From: an uncultured Crocinitomix sp.
GTDB taxonomy: Bacteria; Bacteroidota; Bacteroidia; Flavobacteriales_D; Crocinitomicaceae
NCBI GenBank assembly: GCA_905478225.1
Contig: CAJQHR010000007.1
Span: 1 to 64,000 of the forward strand
Reading direction: 5' to 3'
DNA length: 64,000 nt
Shown: positions 20,106 to 28,763 of the stretch, in pieces
Numbering within the stretch: position 1 is the first letter of the stretch
How the letters are laid out: the number at the start of each line of letters is the position of its first letter
The notes under the pieces: generated by a model
Seen by the model: only the letters and a program-made list of their open reading frames with translations
What the model was told of the DNA's origin: nothing
Database searches by the model: none
Translations under genes and position numbers: made by a program

Positions 20106-21557
20106 TTAATCTTCCGTTTCACCCACAAAATTTGGTGCAAAATTCACCAAAAACAACTGCTTGCTTGCTCGTGTGATAGCCGTGTATAACCAGCGCATAT
20201 ATTCAACATCCCACATCTCTTCTAGAAAATAGCCATGATCAACAAATACAGCGCCCCATTGTCCTCCCTGTGCCTTGTGACAGGTTACCGCGTAACCAAA
20301 TTTGACTTGCACGGCTTGGAAATAGGGGTTTTGCATTACTTTCCTATTTCGCTCGCGCTTGTTCCTTAAATAAGGATATTCTTCTGTTGCAATGCGGTGA
20401 AACAACATTTTCATATCATCTCGAGGTAATGAGGGGCCTTCGTGTCGAATTGAGTTCAATAAAATTTTCATTTCAATATCCTTCATGTCAGGATAATCGA
20501 CTAATCGGACAATTATATCTGCAAACTCGCAACCGAACAGTTCTTCTCGCCGCACAATTTTCAAAATTTCCATGAGTTCACCGTTGGCGATAAAACCGGC
20601 ATCTGACTTCGCATCTAACCAATAATAATTATTGCGCGTTGCCATTAAAACATCACCAGCATTCAAATCTTCCTCTTGCCAAAGTATTCTGCGCCGAATT
20701 TGCTCATTGAATAAATTGGCCCGTTTATTTGAACGGGTGACTACCATTACTTCATCACGCCCAAAATTATGAATGGCGTTTTCCAATTCTTCTTGCAGGT
20801 CCATCCCAGTTATGGCGCGCGCATCTGTAGTGTTAACAGGCAGCATTGGAATTTCTTCGGTAAAATTTCGCAAGGCGCCAGCTAAATCTAGAATACCAGA
20901 AGTTTCCTCTTGGCGCACAATTTCATTCAGTTCGCTCGTGAATATATCTAGGGAATATTCTTGTTTTAGGTGGCTTTTTTCTAATGCAGGGCTTTTTGCC
21001 ATCCCAATAGGGGGCAATTGTCCTTTATCACCAACAAAAATAAGTTTGCAGTTTTGACCTGAATAAACATACTCAATTAAGTCGTCTAATAAATTTCGTT
21101 GGCCATAATTGTCTTTCCCTTGAATATTTGCATTTGTCGAAATCATAGATGCTTCGTCAACAACAAAAATGGTATTTGTATGCTTATTCTGCCCAAGGGT
21201 AAAACCATCACTGCCTTCAGCTTCGTTTTTGAAATATATTTTTCGGTGGATGGTAGATGCTTTTGTTTGGCTATAATTGGACAATACTTTTGCTGCTCTT
21301 CCAGTTGGAGCCAATAAAACTGATTTTATTTTGACCTGATAGAGGGTGTTTACAAAACCGCCAATCAAACTTGTTTTACCCGTTCCTGCATATCCCGTTA
21401 ATATGAAAAGTTCTAGTCCATCAGAATGCTGGGCGCCGAAAGACCAAAGAAAGTCTGTTAAGCCTTCCATTGCCATATTTTGATCATCTGTGGGTTTAAA
21501 ACCTAGATTTTCTTCAAAATATCGCCTAAAACTTGATATTTTAACCGTGTTTTTCAA
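20106..21557 (-). CDS. RecD/Dda-like ATP-dependent DNA helicase
   Basis: An SF1B helicase of 483 residues: Walker A TGYAGTGKTS at about 54-63, Walker B VVDEASMIS near 132, a GDKGQLPPIG motif III, and the UvrD_C_2 region YAVTCHKAQGGQW ... LYTAITRASKQLFLV at the C-terminus. It is shorter than RecD2 and lacks its long N-terminal extension, resembling Bacteroidetes 'ATP-dependent RecD-like' helicases, probably in repair or replication restart. The start is TTG at 21557; an in-frame TAA lies 21 bases upstream and the next internal Met is residue 28, within the conserved domain. Confidence 0.86.
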   Translation of the reverse strand: MKNTVKISSFRRYFEENLGFKPTDDQNMAMEGLTDFLWSFGAQHSDGLELFILTGYAGTGKTSLIGGFVNTLYQVKIKSVLLAPTGRAAKVLSNYSQTKASTIHRKIYFKNEAEGSDGFTLGQNKHTNTIFVVDEASMISTNANIQGKDNYGQRNLLDDLIEYVYSGQNCKLIFVGDKGQLPPIGMAKSPALEKSHLKQEYSLDIFTSELNEIVRQEETSGILDLAGALRNFTEEIPMLPVNTTDARAITGMDLQEELENAIHNFGRDEVMVVTRSNKRANLFNEQIRRRILWQEEDLNAGDVLMATRNNYYWLDAKSDAGFIANGELMEILKIVRREELFGCEFADIIVRLVDYPDMKDIEMKILLNSIRHEGPSLPRDDMKMLFHRIATEEYPYLRNKRERNRKVMQNPYFQAVQVKFGYAVTCHKAQGGQWGAVFVDHGYFLEEMWDVEYMRWLYTAITRASKQLFLVNFAPNFVGETED

Positions 21558-21730
21558 AGTGCCAATGTAAAATTATTGTAAAGTTTCACCTGTTTTTAAA
21601 AGGGTAAATTTAGACAGGAAATAGCTTCTAAAAACGTCTCGCGACCTTCTTGAGTTCGCATATGTCCATTTCATTGAGTTAAATATGTAAAAAATATATT
21701 GACTGACAGATTAACGTTCAAAAAAAATTG

Positions 21731-21738
21731 TAGTTTTG
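21731..21738 (+). promoter_or_regulatory. Candidate -7 box (TAGTTTTG)
   Basis: TAGTTTTG matches TAnnTTTG and lies 36 bases before the ATG at 21775, the first gene of the DUF3822-rsmD-coaD cluster. A TTG occurs at 21699-21701 but the 29-base gap is longer than usual, so only the -7 box is supported. The rest of the 217-bp gap from 21558 holds no recognisable gene. Confidence 0.35.
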
Positions 21739-21774
21739 TCAAGGTACATTGAATACTCAAACTAAAATTATAGA

Positions 21775-22722
21775 ATGGACATTTTTGAATCATTAGAGAA
21801 GATTGGATTTCAGGTTAAAAAGTTTTTTTGGCCAACGGTTTTCTTGATTGTTGGATTATATCTTTTAAAAATAGCAGTACTTCCGGTGAAAGAGGTACTT
21901 GCTGATAATAGCCCGTATGAATTAAAACAAAGTCCTGCATTTTTATATGCGAGCATATTTTTCTTACTCGCAAGTGTTGTTTGGTATCTATATATTTTAG
22001 ATCTCATCAAAACAAAAATTGGTTATGTGGTCATGGCGGTATTAGCAGTTTGTAGCATTTATCTGATGTATACAGATTATACAACCATTAAATCTAAAGT
22101 TGATTTTGATGCGGCTAGTGATTTACGGGATTTAGATATCAAAGCGAGAATGGATGATTTAAAGCAGGCCGAGTTAGCTTACAAAGAAACGAATGGTGTT
22201 TATACGGCATCTATGGACAGTTTAATTGACTTCATTAAAACCGGAGAGAAAATGAAAATTGTCAAGAAAGGAAGTATTCCTGAAAGAAAGATATATACTT
22301 ACGAGCGTGATTACCTTTATACTGATGATCGTCCAATAGATAAATTCATGACGGAGATTGAAGCAGCAGCTTTATCAAAATCTGAGTTTGCGAAGAGCGA
22401 TACTTCAGATCTACATTCTTTTCAAAGAGATACGATTTATGTGCCAGTAATGGATGCCGTTTTCTTAAATGAAACAAGAATTGACGCACGTAAAAAAATG
22501 GGGGCATCTTTAGATTTCCATCCAGATTCTTTGCGCTATGTGCCACATTCTAGAATACCTGTTACGATTCAAGTTGGATCAGTTGCTAAAAGTGAAACTG
22601 TAAAAGCGTCAACAATCTTTATTAAAATGGTACATCCAATGAGTGGTGAAATGAAAGATTCATTGTTTTATTCAATTGGATCATTGACAGACAATCACTT
22701 GCGTGAGAGCTGGAATGATTAA
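21775..22722 (+). CDS. Membrane protein of unknown function
   Basis: The 315-residue protein has three hydrophobic helices in the first 100 residues (VFLIVGLYLLKIAVL, FLYASIFFLLASVVWYLYIL, GYVVMAVLAVCSIYLMY) followed by a soluble domain with a probable short coiled-coil (ARMDDLKQAELAYKE) and charged sequence. I do not recognise the function. It leads a run of same-strand genes, 18 bases before the DUF3822 gene, and is probably co-transcribed with it. Confidence 0.7.
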   Translation: MDIFESLEKIGFQVKKFFWPTVFLIVGLYLLKIAVLPVKEVLADNSPYELKQSPAFLYASIFFLLASVVWYLYILDLIKTKIGYVVMAVLAVCSIYLMYTDYTTIKSKVDFDAASDLRDLDIKARMDDLKQAELAYKETNGVYTASMDSLIDFIKTGEKMKIVKKGSIPERKIYTYERDYLYTDDRPIDKFMTEIEAAALSKSEFAKSDTSDLHSFQRDTIYVPVMDAVFLNETRIDARKKMGASLDFHPDSLRYVPHSRIPVTIQVGSVAKSETVKASTIFIKMVHPMSGEMKDSLFYSIGSLTDNHLRESWND

Positions 22723-22740
22723 TAAATTCTAGCAGCATAA

Positions 22741-23502
22741 ATGTTTAAACAGGAAGAAGCTTATCAGTATGCGCTTTGCATGGATTTGACTCCTGATCAT
22801 TTTCAATTTGCAATACTTGATCCGAAACAGAAAAAAATTCTGCACCATGAATTGCATGATGTCTCGGATTATTCACGAGATGGCGTAAAACTGTTATTAG
22901 ACAATCCTTCTTTAAAACATGAGTTTGCAACTTACTCTTTGTCTTCAGGGGAGAATCGGAACACTTTAATACCTAGCGATTTATTTTCATATTCAAAACC
23001 AGGTGAGATTTTCAAACTTAATTATCCAGAACCAATTGGGGATTTGGATTATAACCGAATTTCGGAATTAGGGATTGTCAATATTTATGAATTTCCACTT
23101 TGGATTAAATCACTATTTGTGATTGGTTTTCCTAGAGTGAAAATTGTACACCGTTCCACCGTTTTATTGAAAGGTGTGTTCGATCAACCGACCTACAGTC
23201 CAAAGATTCATTTATTTGTTGAAAAGGAACAGTTTTACATGCAGATTACGGAAAAGTCCAAACTCACATATTTTAATCGTTTCGATTATAAAGGAATTGC
23301 AGATTTGGTCTATTATGTATTATTTGTTTTGGAGCAAAAAGAATATGATCAATCCAAATTTGACATACTTTTCTATGGATTACCAGTTGAATGGACTGTA
23401 AGAGAAAAGATCCAAGATTTTTTCTCATCCAAGGTGAAAATCTCTGATCAAATAGAAAAGGGAAGTCTTTTCATTTTAGCAAAACAATTGTTATGCGTGT
23501 AA
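22741..23502 (+). CDS. DUF3822 family protein
   Basis: A 253-residue Bacteroidetes protein with the ASKHA-like look of DUF3822: an N-terminal MDLTPDHFQFAILDP strand pair and a C-terminal YYVLFVLEQKEYDQSKFDILFYG segment. Function is unknown. The gene overlaps the rsmD start by 10 bases, and the DUF3822-rsmD-coaD order is a recurrent arrangement in Bacteroidota, which supports the family call. Translational coupling to rsmD is likely. Confidence 0.75.
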   Translation: MFKQEEAYQYALCMDLTPDHFQFAILDPKQKKILHHELHDVSDYSRDGVKLLLDNPSLKHEFATYSLSSGENRNTLIPSDLFSYSKPGEIFKLNYPEPIGDLDYNRISELGIVNIYEFPLWIKSLFVIGFPRVKIVHRSTVLLKGVFDQPTYSPKIHLFVEKEQFYMQITEKSKLTYFNRFDYKGIADLVYYVLFVLEQKEYDQSKFDILFYGLPVEWTVREKIQDFFSSKVKISDQIEKGSLFILAKQLLCV

Positions 23503-24026
23503 TAAGCGGCAAGTACAGAGGAAAAAGATTTTACCCACCGAAAAAATTTCCATCTCGCCCGACAACAGATATGGCCAAGGAGGCACTTTTCAGTATTCTT
23601 GACGCCAAGGTGTATTTTGAAAAATTAGATATCCTCGACCTTTTTTCGGGAACAGGCAATATGAGTTTAGAATTTCTTTCACGCGGAGTTGGCCAAGTTG
23701 TGAGCGTAGACAGTCATTTTGTTTCACATAAGTTTCAACAAAAAACGGCCGAATCATTAAATGATAAGGCATGGCATGTTCTAAAGCAAGATGCATTCGT
23801 TTATCTTGAAAACACGAACCAAAAATTTGACATCATATTTGCAGATCCACCATACGAATTTGCTGAACTGGATAAGATTCCAGCAATGGTTTTTGAAAAA
23901 CAAGTGTTAGTTGATGATGGAATGCTAATTGTTGAACATAGCAGTCGAACAAGTATGAAAGGATTACCCTTTTTCAAACAAACACGAGATTACGGTGGAG
24001 TTTCCTTTAGTTTTTTCGAACATTAA
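23493..24026 (+). CDS. rsmD: 16S rRNA (guanine966-N2)-methyltransferase RsmD-like
   Basis: A 177-residue SAM-dependent methyltransferase that in characterised homologues methylates G966 of 16S rRNA. The start MRVISGKYRGKRF, the RPTTDMAKEALFSIL segment, motif I LDLFSGTGNMSLEFLSRG and the catalytic motif IV FADPPYEF are all present. It overlaps the DUF3822 gene and is followed after 74 bases by coaD. Confidence 0.93.
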   Translation: MRVISGKYRGKRFYPPKKFPSRPTTDMAKEALFSILDAKVYFEKLDILDLFSGTGNMSLEFLSRGVGQVVSVDSHFVSHKFQQKTAESLNDKAWHVLKQDAFVYLENTNQKFDIIFADPPYEFAELDKIPAMVFEKQVLVDDGMLIVEHSSRTSMKGLPFFKQTRDYGGVSFSFFEH

Positions 24027-24100
24027 TTACGATTTTTACGTATACAAATCCTGATGTGTGGTGCCTGTAAAGTGAAACCATATATCCTTAAATAAAAACT

Positions 24101-24583
24101 ATGGAACGAATTGGAGTTTTCCCGGGGTCATTTGATCCATTTACGAAAGGTCATGAAGACATTGTGCGCCGTTTTATACCACAATTTGATAAGGTAATTA
24201 TTGCATTAGGCGTCAATTCGAAAAAGAAATATATGTATAATACAAATAGTCGTATCGAACATATCCAATCCTTTTTTAAGGGGGAGTCAAAGATAACTAT
24301 TGAGGCATATGAAGGACTCACGATTGACTTCTGTCACCGAAAAAAGGCAGGGTATTTGCTACGTGGTTTAAGGAATGCGACAGATTTCGAATTTGAAAAA
24401 GCGATTGCTCACATGAATGAGGATATTTCTTCAGCAGCAAATCAACGCGTTGAGACATTGTTTTTAATGACAGATAAAAATTTGTCAGCGATTAGCTCAT
24501 CCATTGTCCGAGAAATAAAAAAGAACAACGGAAACATTGATCAATTTGTAACGAATCAAGAGCTATTAATTATAAATACATAA
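24101..24583 (+). CDS. coaD: Pantetheine-phosphate adenylyltransferase
   Basis: This enzyme transfers AMP from ATP to 4'-phosphopantetheine, the penultimate step of coenzyme A synthesis. The 160-residue length is standard. The nucleotidyltransferase motif GSFDPFTKGHEDI is at residues 9-21, RGLRNATDFEFE is in the middle, and AISSSIVREI is near the C-terminus. The stop codon directly abuts the ATG of the TlpA-like gene, suggesting co-expression. Confidence 0.96.
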   Translation: MERIGVFPGSFDPFTKGHEDIVRRFIPQFDKVIIALGVNSKKKYMYNTNSRIEHIQSFFKGESKITIEAYEGLTIDFCHRKKAGYLLRGLRNATDFEFEKAIAHMNEDISSAANQRVETLFLMTDKNLSAISSSIVREIKKNNGNIDQFVTNQELLIINT

Positions 24584-26017
24584 ATGAAAAACAGTTTACT
24601 TGTCATATTATTTTTGAACCTCAGTCTTGTAGGTTATGGTCAAAATAAATTAGTGGGTTATGCGCCCGAATTTATTGGCGAAAATGTTACGTTGTACACG
24701 TATCAAGACTATGTGACAATGAACCGCATTGCAATTGGAGAAGGCATAGTAAATGCCGAGGACAGCGCGTTCACTATTTCCCTTCAAACAAATTCAACCA
24801 TTAAAGGTGTGATTGAAATTGGTCGAGTTGAAGGGAGTTTATATTTAGCGCCAAAAACTGATTATTCCGTCTATTTTCCAGCTTCAACCGATCCTTCAAG
24901 TTACCAAAATTCTGAAACAAATATTTATTTTTCCGAGTTAGATACTGCAGACATAAATTATATGGTATTGCAATATCACCAATGGTTTGAGACTTTTGTT
25001 ATGTACAATGAAAAAGACATGGCGCGCGGTGGTTTTTTAGCCTACCTAGACACTTTTAAACGCTATGCGGCGGAAGCCTATAAGGCGGTTGAAGATCCTT
25101 TCTTTATTACGTATGTTCGTTATGATATTGCAGAAATGGAGCAAACATACGGCGGTAATAGAAGTAGTGAGAAACGTTTAGAAACGTTTTTAAATTACAT
25201 TGAACCGTTTCCAGTTTATTATGAAAATGATCGTTACATGAAATTTCTATTGGCTTTTTACGATAAGGAATTTAGAGAATACTTACCAGTTACCGAGGCG
25301 GCAATAATGAATGCGATTTATCGAAAAAGTCCGACACTTTTAATGCAAACTTTAAAAAGTGATATTTTACTTACCAATCCAACCTTACGCGAATTGGTAA
25401 TGATTGATAAGCTAGGCCGTGCGTTCTATCGCGAGATTGACTTTCGACCAAACATTGTTGCAATATTAGATTCGGTAAGTAATCATGCGAATTCAGAAGT
25501 AAATGCCACGGTTGCTAGAAACGTTAAAAATTACATTACCAACTTAGAGCCAGGCTATCCTACTCCCGCCATTCGATTAAGTAAAAGTGCGGAAGAGAAG
25601 GTGACATGGACTACCTATAGAGGGAAGTTCGTTTATTTTAACTTCTTTGCTACTTGGAATGAGCGTTCAATGAACGATATGGAAATCATTTCGCGCCTCG
25701 TGCCTAAATATGATGAGGACATTGCCTTTGTATCAGTTTGCACGGATAAAGACAGTTCGGCTTTTGCAGCATTTAAAAAGGAGTTTCCAACATATGATTG
25801 GGATATCTTTTACGTGGGCGAGGATGAACTGTTAATGCGTTCATTCAAAGTGACCAGTATACCAAATTATTTTTTGATAGACCAAGATGGATTTATTTTC
25901 TCGGCACCTGCATTGGCGCCTTCTCCTAACGGAGAGTATGAGTCTGTTGAACAAACGTTATTTACAATTAAAAAGGCCTTACATCCGCCTGAGAGTGTTA
26001 GGGTTGGAGAGAAGTGA
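24584..26017 (+). CDS. TlpA/ResA-like thioredoxin-fold protein lacking the CxxC motif
   Basis: A 477-residue exported protein with a signal peptide (to about GYG, residue 19), an N-terminal region of about 300 residues, and a C-terminal thioredoxin-like domain at about 325-470 recognisable from KFVYFNFFATW, SIPNYFLIDQDGFIF and the following helix. The active-site position after FFATW is NERS instead of CxxC, so disulfide reductase activity is not expected; the fold may serve in binding. It follows coaD with no gap and is convergent with the dgkA region. Confidence 0.8.
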   Translation: MKNSLLVILFLNLSLVGYGQNKLVGYAPEFIGENVTLYTYQDYVTMNRIAIGEGIVNAEDSAFTISLQTNSTIKGVIEIGRVEGSLYLAPKTDYSVYFPASTDPSSYQNSETNIYFSELDTADINYMVLQYHQWFETFVMYNEKDMARGGFLAYLDTFKRYAAEAYKAVEDPFFITYVRYDIAEMEQTYGGNRSSEKRLETFLNYIEPFPVYYENDRYMKFLLAFYDKEFREYLPVTEAAIMNAIYRKSPTLLMQTLKSDILLTNPTLRELVMIDKLGRAFYREIDFRPNIVAILDSVSNHANSEVNATVARNVKNYITNLEPGYPTPAIRLSKSAEEKVTWTTYRGKFVYFNFFATWNERSMNDMEIISRLVPKYDEDIAFVSVCTDKDSSAFAAFKKEFPTYDWDIFYVGEDELLMRSFKVTSIPNYFLIDQDGFIFSAPALAPSPNGEYESVEQTLFTIKKALHPPESVRVGEK

Positions 26018-26084
26018 TAGAGGATAGTTTGGGTTTTGACGTTTATTAACCTTAATTCGAGTTTCCGTTATTGAAAAGGATTTT

Positions 26085-26442
26085 CTAGAATATTTTCGGT
26101 CCAAAAACAAAACAAGCAATCGCAATTGCCACAAATGCTCCGATTAAAACGGTTGCGGCCGCCATGTCTTTAAATTTTCCGATTTTCGGGTCGTGCGCTT
26201 CAGATATAAAATCCATTACGTTTTCAAAAGCGGTGTTAATCGCCTCGAGAATTAAAACGAGTCCTATTGCGAATATGATCAAACACCATTCAACTATGGT
26301 GAGGTTGAAATAAACCCCGGCGGCAATAACAGCGGCAGTTGCAATTAAATGAATTCGCGCGTTGCGTTCTTGTTTAAGTAAAACGGCTAATCCTCTAAAT
26401 GCGTTTTTAAAACTTGCTATGGTTTTTTTTTAATTGATTCAT
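26085..26442 (-). pseudogene. dgkA: Diacylglycerol kinase family gene with +1 shift in an A9 run
   Basis: The DgkA-type membrane kinase sequence is complete from ASFKNAFRGLAVLLKQERN through LEAINTAFENVMDFIS and KDMAAATVLIGAF, with three membrane helices. However, the only good start (ATG at 26442 or 26445, giving MNQLKKTIASFKNAF) is in frame only if the nine-A run at 26423-26431 (minus strand) has eight As. In the frame as written a TAA precedes AAAAAAACC-ATA with no standard start. It may be a true frameshift, a sequencing error, or expressed through slippage on A9. The start region overlaps the end of the upstream DUF4184 gene. Confidence 0.75.
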
Positions 26443-27169
26443 CATTTTTCCTCAATTTAAGCAATTTCATAAGGCTTGGGGTTAGGAGCAGTCCTATAAG
26501 ACCTCCTGATATAAAGGTAGCAACAAAATCGCCAACTCCTTCGCCATTTCGTATGATAAGTATCATGAGCGTAATGGCAACAACTATAATCCAATAGGTG
26601 ATTTTTCTACGCAGGACATTGGTTGAAACTTCTTGTTTAACAGGCCAAACCAATACGAGTAAAATAAATAGCCCTCCAAAAATAGTGCTCACGAGCTGAC
26701 CCAAATGAGCAATTTTTATCCAAAGCCCAAAAATTTCAGTTGATCCTTGCAAGAATGGAATGCGCTTTACAAAATAACCATTTGTATGCGTAAAAGCGTC
26801 CCAAAAAAGATGCGATAACACCCCAATCAATGCCGAATAAACGAGAACGTACCATCTTTTCTTGACCCAGGAAATCCAATCTAAGCCGACATATTGAACG
26901 AGACGTTTTTTTAAGAGTTCTGGCAAATTCATAATCAAAGCGTCTCGCACAAATAAGTGAAAAGCAAATGCTAGAATTATTTTAAGCGGCAAGTCAAAAT
27001 AGAATAAGCCACTAATAGAATGACCGTGCACCTTTTCCCTGCGCATCTTCAAGAAATATTCAAAATCTGGCGCCATGCTTCCAATAATTAAGCCCGTAGC
27101 AGAAATGCGAGACTTAGATAGTTTTGTGAGAGGAAGAATAATAGCAGGGTGACAAAAAGTAAATGGCAT
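26417..27169 (-). CDS. DUF4184 family membrane protein
   Basis: A 250-residue membrane protein starting MPFTFCHPAIILPL, with GLIIGSMAPDFEYFLKMR and SHLFWDAFTHTNGYF. These conserved His/Asp motifs are typical of DUF4184, related to YdjM/LrgB-neighbour putative metal-dependent membrane hydrolases. Six or so hydrophobic helices are visible. ATG 27169 is preferred over a start nine codons upstream because it yields the family N-terminus. The 3' end overlaps the dgkA start region through the poly-A run. Biochemical function is unproven. Confidence 0.8.
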   Translation of the reverse strand: MPFTFCHPAIILPLTKLSKSRISATGLIIGSMAPDFEYFLKMRREKVHGHSISGLFYFDLPLKIILAFAFHLFVRDALIMNLPELLKKRLVQYVGLDWISWVKKRWYVLVYSALIGVLSHLFWDAFTHTNGYFVKRIPFLQGSTEIFGLWIKIAHLGQLVSTIFGGLFILLVLVWPVKQEVSTNVLRRKITYWIIVVAITLMILIIRNGEGVGDFVATFISGGLIGLLLTPSLMKLLKLRKNDESIKKKP

Positions 27170-27186
27170 AGGTCTTTTTAAGTAAT

Positions 27187-27685
27187 TTATTTCCAAAAAT
27201 CTTTGATGGGTGTAGGTTTCTTTGTGCGTTTATTGACAAAGAAGAATTGGTATAACTCGAAAAAGAAGACGCGTTTTTCAATATTGTTATAGCAAAATAT
27301 GGCTTTACGCAGTCGTTTGTCTTTATGAAATAGCCATCTTTTAATGGCTTTGGGACGCATTTGCGTATAACCACCATTTATCAGATTTTAAAAATAAACC
27401 ATCAGACTCGTCGGTCTTGACTAAGGCAGTAAGAAGGACATATGAAAACGCAATAATTAAAGCGTTCAGTCCAAAGTATTCCTGGAAGGTATGATTCGCA
27501 ATAATAAGCACTAAGGCGGAATAGAATAGCATTTTTTTAGGCATGAGAACAGCATTTAATTTTAAAAGCACTTTGAAAAACAAAGTATATAGGTCAAAAA
27601 AAAGTCCGCGAATAATACGTTTAGGGCGGAGGCCCAGGTAGGCACAATTTTTAAAGAATAAAGGAAGATAATCGGTAGGCTTCAT
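27187..27685 (-). pseudogene. Small two-helix membrane protein, frameshifted
   Basis: The first 105 codons encode a basic N-terminus followed by two hydrophobic helices (FYSALVLIIANHTF and ALIIAFSYVLLTALV). The frame then ends at ANASQSH, while a shift near 27364-27369 continues with QMRPKAIKRWLFHKDKRLRK and ends KPTPIKDFWK with TAA at 27187-27189. The continuation is basic and aromatic like the N-terminal part, so I read one gene with a one-base loss. I do not recognise the family. It lies within the HTH-membrane-DUF4184-dgkA operon. Confidence 0.55.
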
Positions 27686-27691
27686 AATGTA

Positions 27692-27985
27692 TTATATCGA
27701 GTTTAATAGTTTTTCTAAAGCGTTAATATGGGATTGAAATTCACGTTTACCGAGTGCGGTAATCTTATAACTTGTATTGGTTTTTTTTCCAATAAATCGT
27801 TTTCTTATCGTGATATATTCTAATTTTTCAAGTCCACCAATATGGCTGGCTAAATTTCCATCTGTAAGGTCTAATTGCTCTTTAAATGCCTTATAGTCCA
27901 TCCAGTTATTAACCATTAATATGGACATGATACCAAGCCGAACACGACTTTCAAAGGCTTTATTTAATTGATCAATTTTTCCCAA
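27692..27985 (-). CDS. Winged-helix transcriptional regulator (HTH_34-like)
   Basis: A 97-residue winged-helix DNA-binding protein: LNKAFESRVRLGIMSILMVN, then YKAFKEQLDLTDGNLASHIGGLEKL (recognition helix) and a basic wing FIGKKTNTSYKITALGKREF. It resembles the MarR/PadR-like HTH_34 group. It has no ligand domain and lies five bases downstream of a membrane-protein gene that may be its target or signal partner. The start appears to be TTG at 27985, as no ATG lies between the preceding stop and the domain. Confidence 0.82.
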   Translation of the reverse strand: MGKIDQLNKAFESRVRLGIMSILMVNNWMDYKAFKEQLDLTDGNLASHIGGLEKLEYITIRKRFIGKKTNTSYKITALGKREFQSHINALEKLLNSI

Positions 27986-27990
27986 AACAA

Positions 27991-28629
27991 TTATTTGTTC
28001 ATGTCGTATTTAAAGTACATAATTGCGCCGTACAAAATATGCAAGATTCCAAACCCGATTATCCAGGCATAAAATCCAAATGCAGGGTCGAAAGCGCAGT
28101 AGACACCAAGCGCCATTTGACACAAAGCTAAATATTTAATATCGACATGTACGTATTTTGAGCCGTTCAAAAGTGACATTCCGTAAAATATAAGCGTGGC
28201 CGGAACAATGATTTCAATATAGCCTCGGTAAACCAATGCAGCAACAAAGAGTCCGCCAAAAGCTAAGGGAACCATTAAGCTTATTATAAGCCTGAAAGAT
28301 AGTGGGGTCAATAGTTTTTTGTTTTGTCTTTTTGCTTTTAACCACGTAAAAAACACACCAAATGCAAGGGCAACAAATAAAATAAGTGCAGCTAGAAATG
28401 CCAGTCGAAATGTGATTTCATCATAACCTTCTTGCGCGCGGCCTTGTAATTCATAAAAGATCATCTTCTTTTCGTAGGCTCTAACTTCTAGACTGGAAAT
28501 ATAAGCGCCAACCAATGCAGTAATTCCTGCAAATATTCCTGAAAGCCCACTAAGCGACAAGAATTTGGAGGAGCTTTCCATCATTTTGTGAATCTCCCGA
28601 AGATCTTCTATTGGATTTTTATCGGCCAT
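27991..28629 (-). CDS. Membrane protein paired with HTH regulator
   Basis: A 212-residue protein with about six hydrophobic helices (for example FLSLSGLSGIFAGITALVGAYISSLE and LAFLAALILFVALAFGVFFTWL). The N-terminus MADKNPIEDLREIHKMMESSSKFLSLSG is a cytoplasmic amphipathic segment. Function is unknown. It is the first gene of an apparent operon continuing with the winged-helix regulator and three further membrane-protein genes, and has the best promoter match of the window upstream. Confidence 0.75.
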   Translation of the reverse strand: MADKNPIEDLREIHKMMESSSKFLSLSGLSGIFAGITALVGAYISSLEVRAYEKKMIFYELQGRAQEGYDEITFRLAFLAALILFVALAFGVFFTWLKAKRQNKKLLTPLSFRLIISLMVPLAFGGLFVAALVYRGYIEIIVPATLIFYGMSLLNGSKYVHVDIKYLALCQMALGVYCAFDPAFGFYAWIIGFGILHILYGAIMYFKYDMNK

Positions 28630-28649
28630 ATTAAAAGTACTTTGAAAAA

Positions 28650-28678
28650 CAAATCTAATTGAAATCTTTAAACCACAA
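28650..28678 (-). promoter_or_regulatory. Bacteroidetes-type promoter (TTG, 18 bp, TAGATTTG)
   Basis: On the minus strand, ATTG (TTG at 28678-28676) is followed by 18 bases and TAGATTTG (28657-28650), an exact TAnnTTTG -7 box at near-ideal spacing. Transcription would start about 15 bases before the ATG at 28629. It would drive the membrane-protein/HTH operon. Confidence 0.55.
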
Positions 28679-28763
28679 TGGAAAAAATGAAATTTTAACT
28701 TTTCTTAAGAGAAGGGTGTTACTTTTTGAAAGTAGCTACATTCTTTAATAAACAGCACGAACT

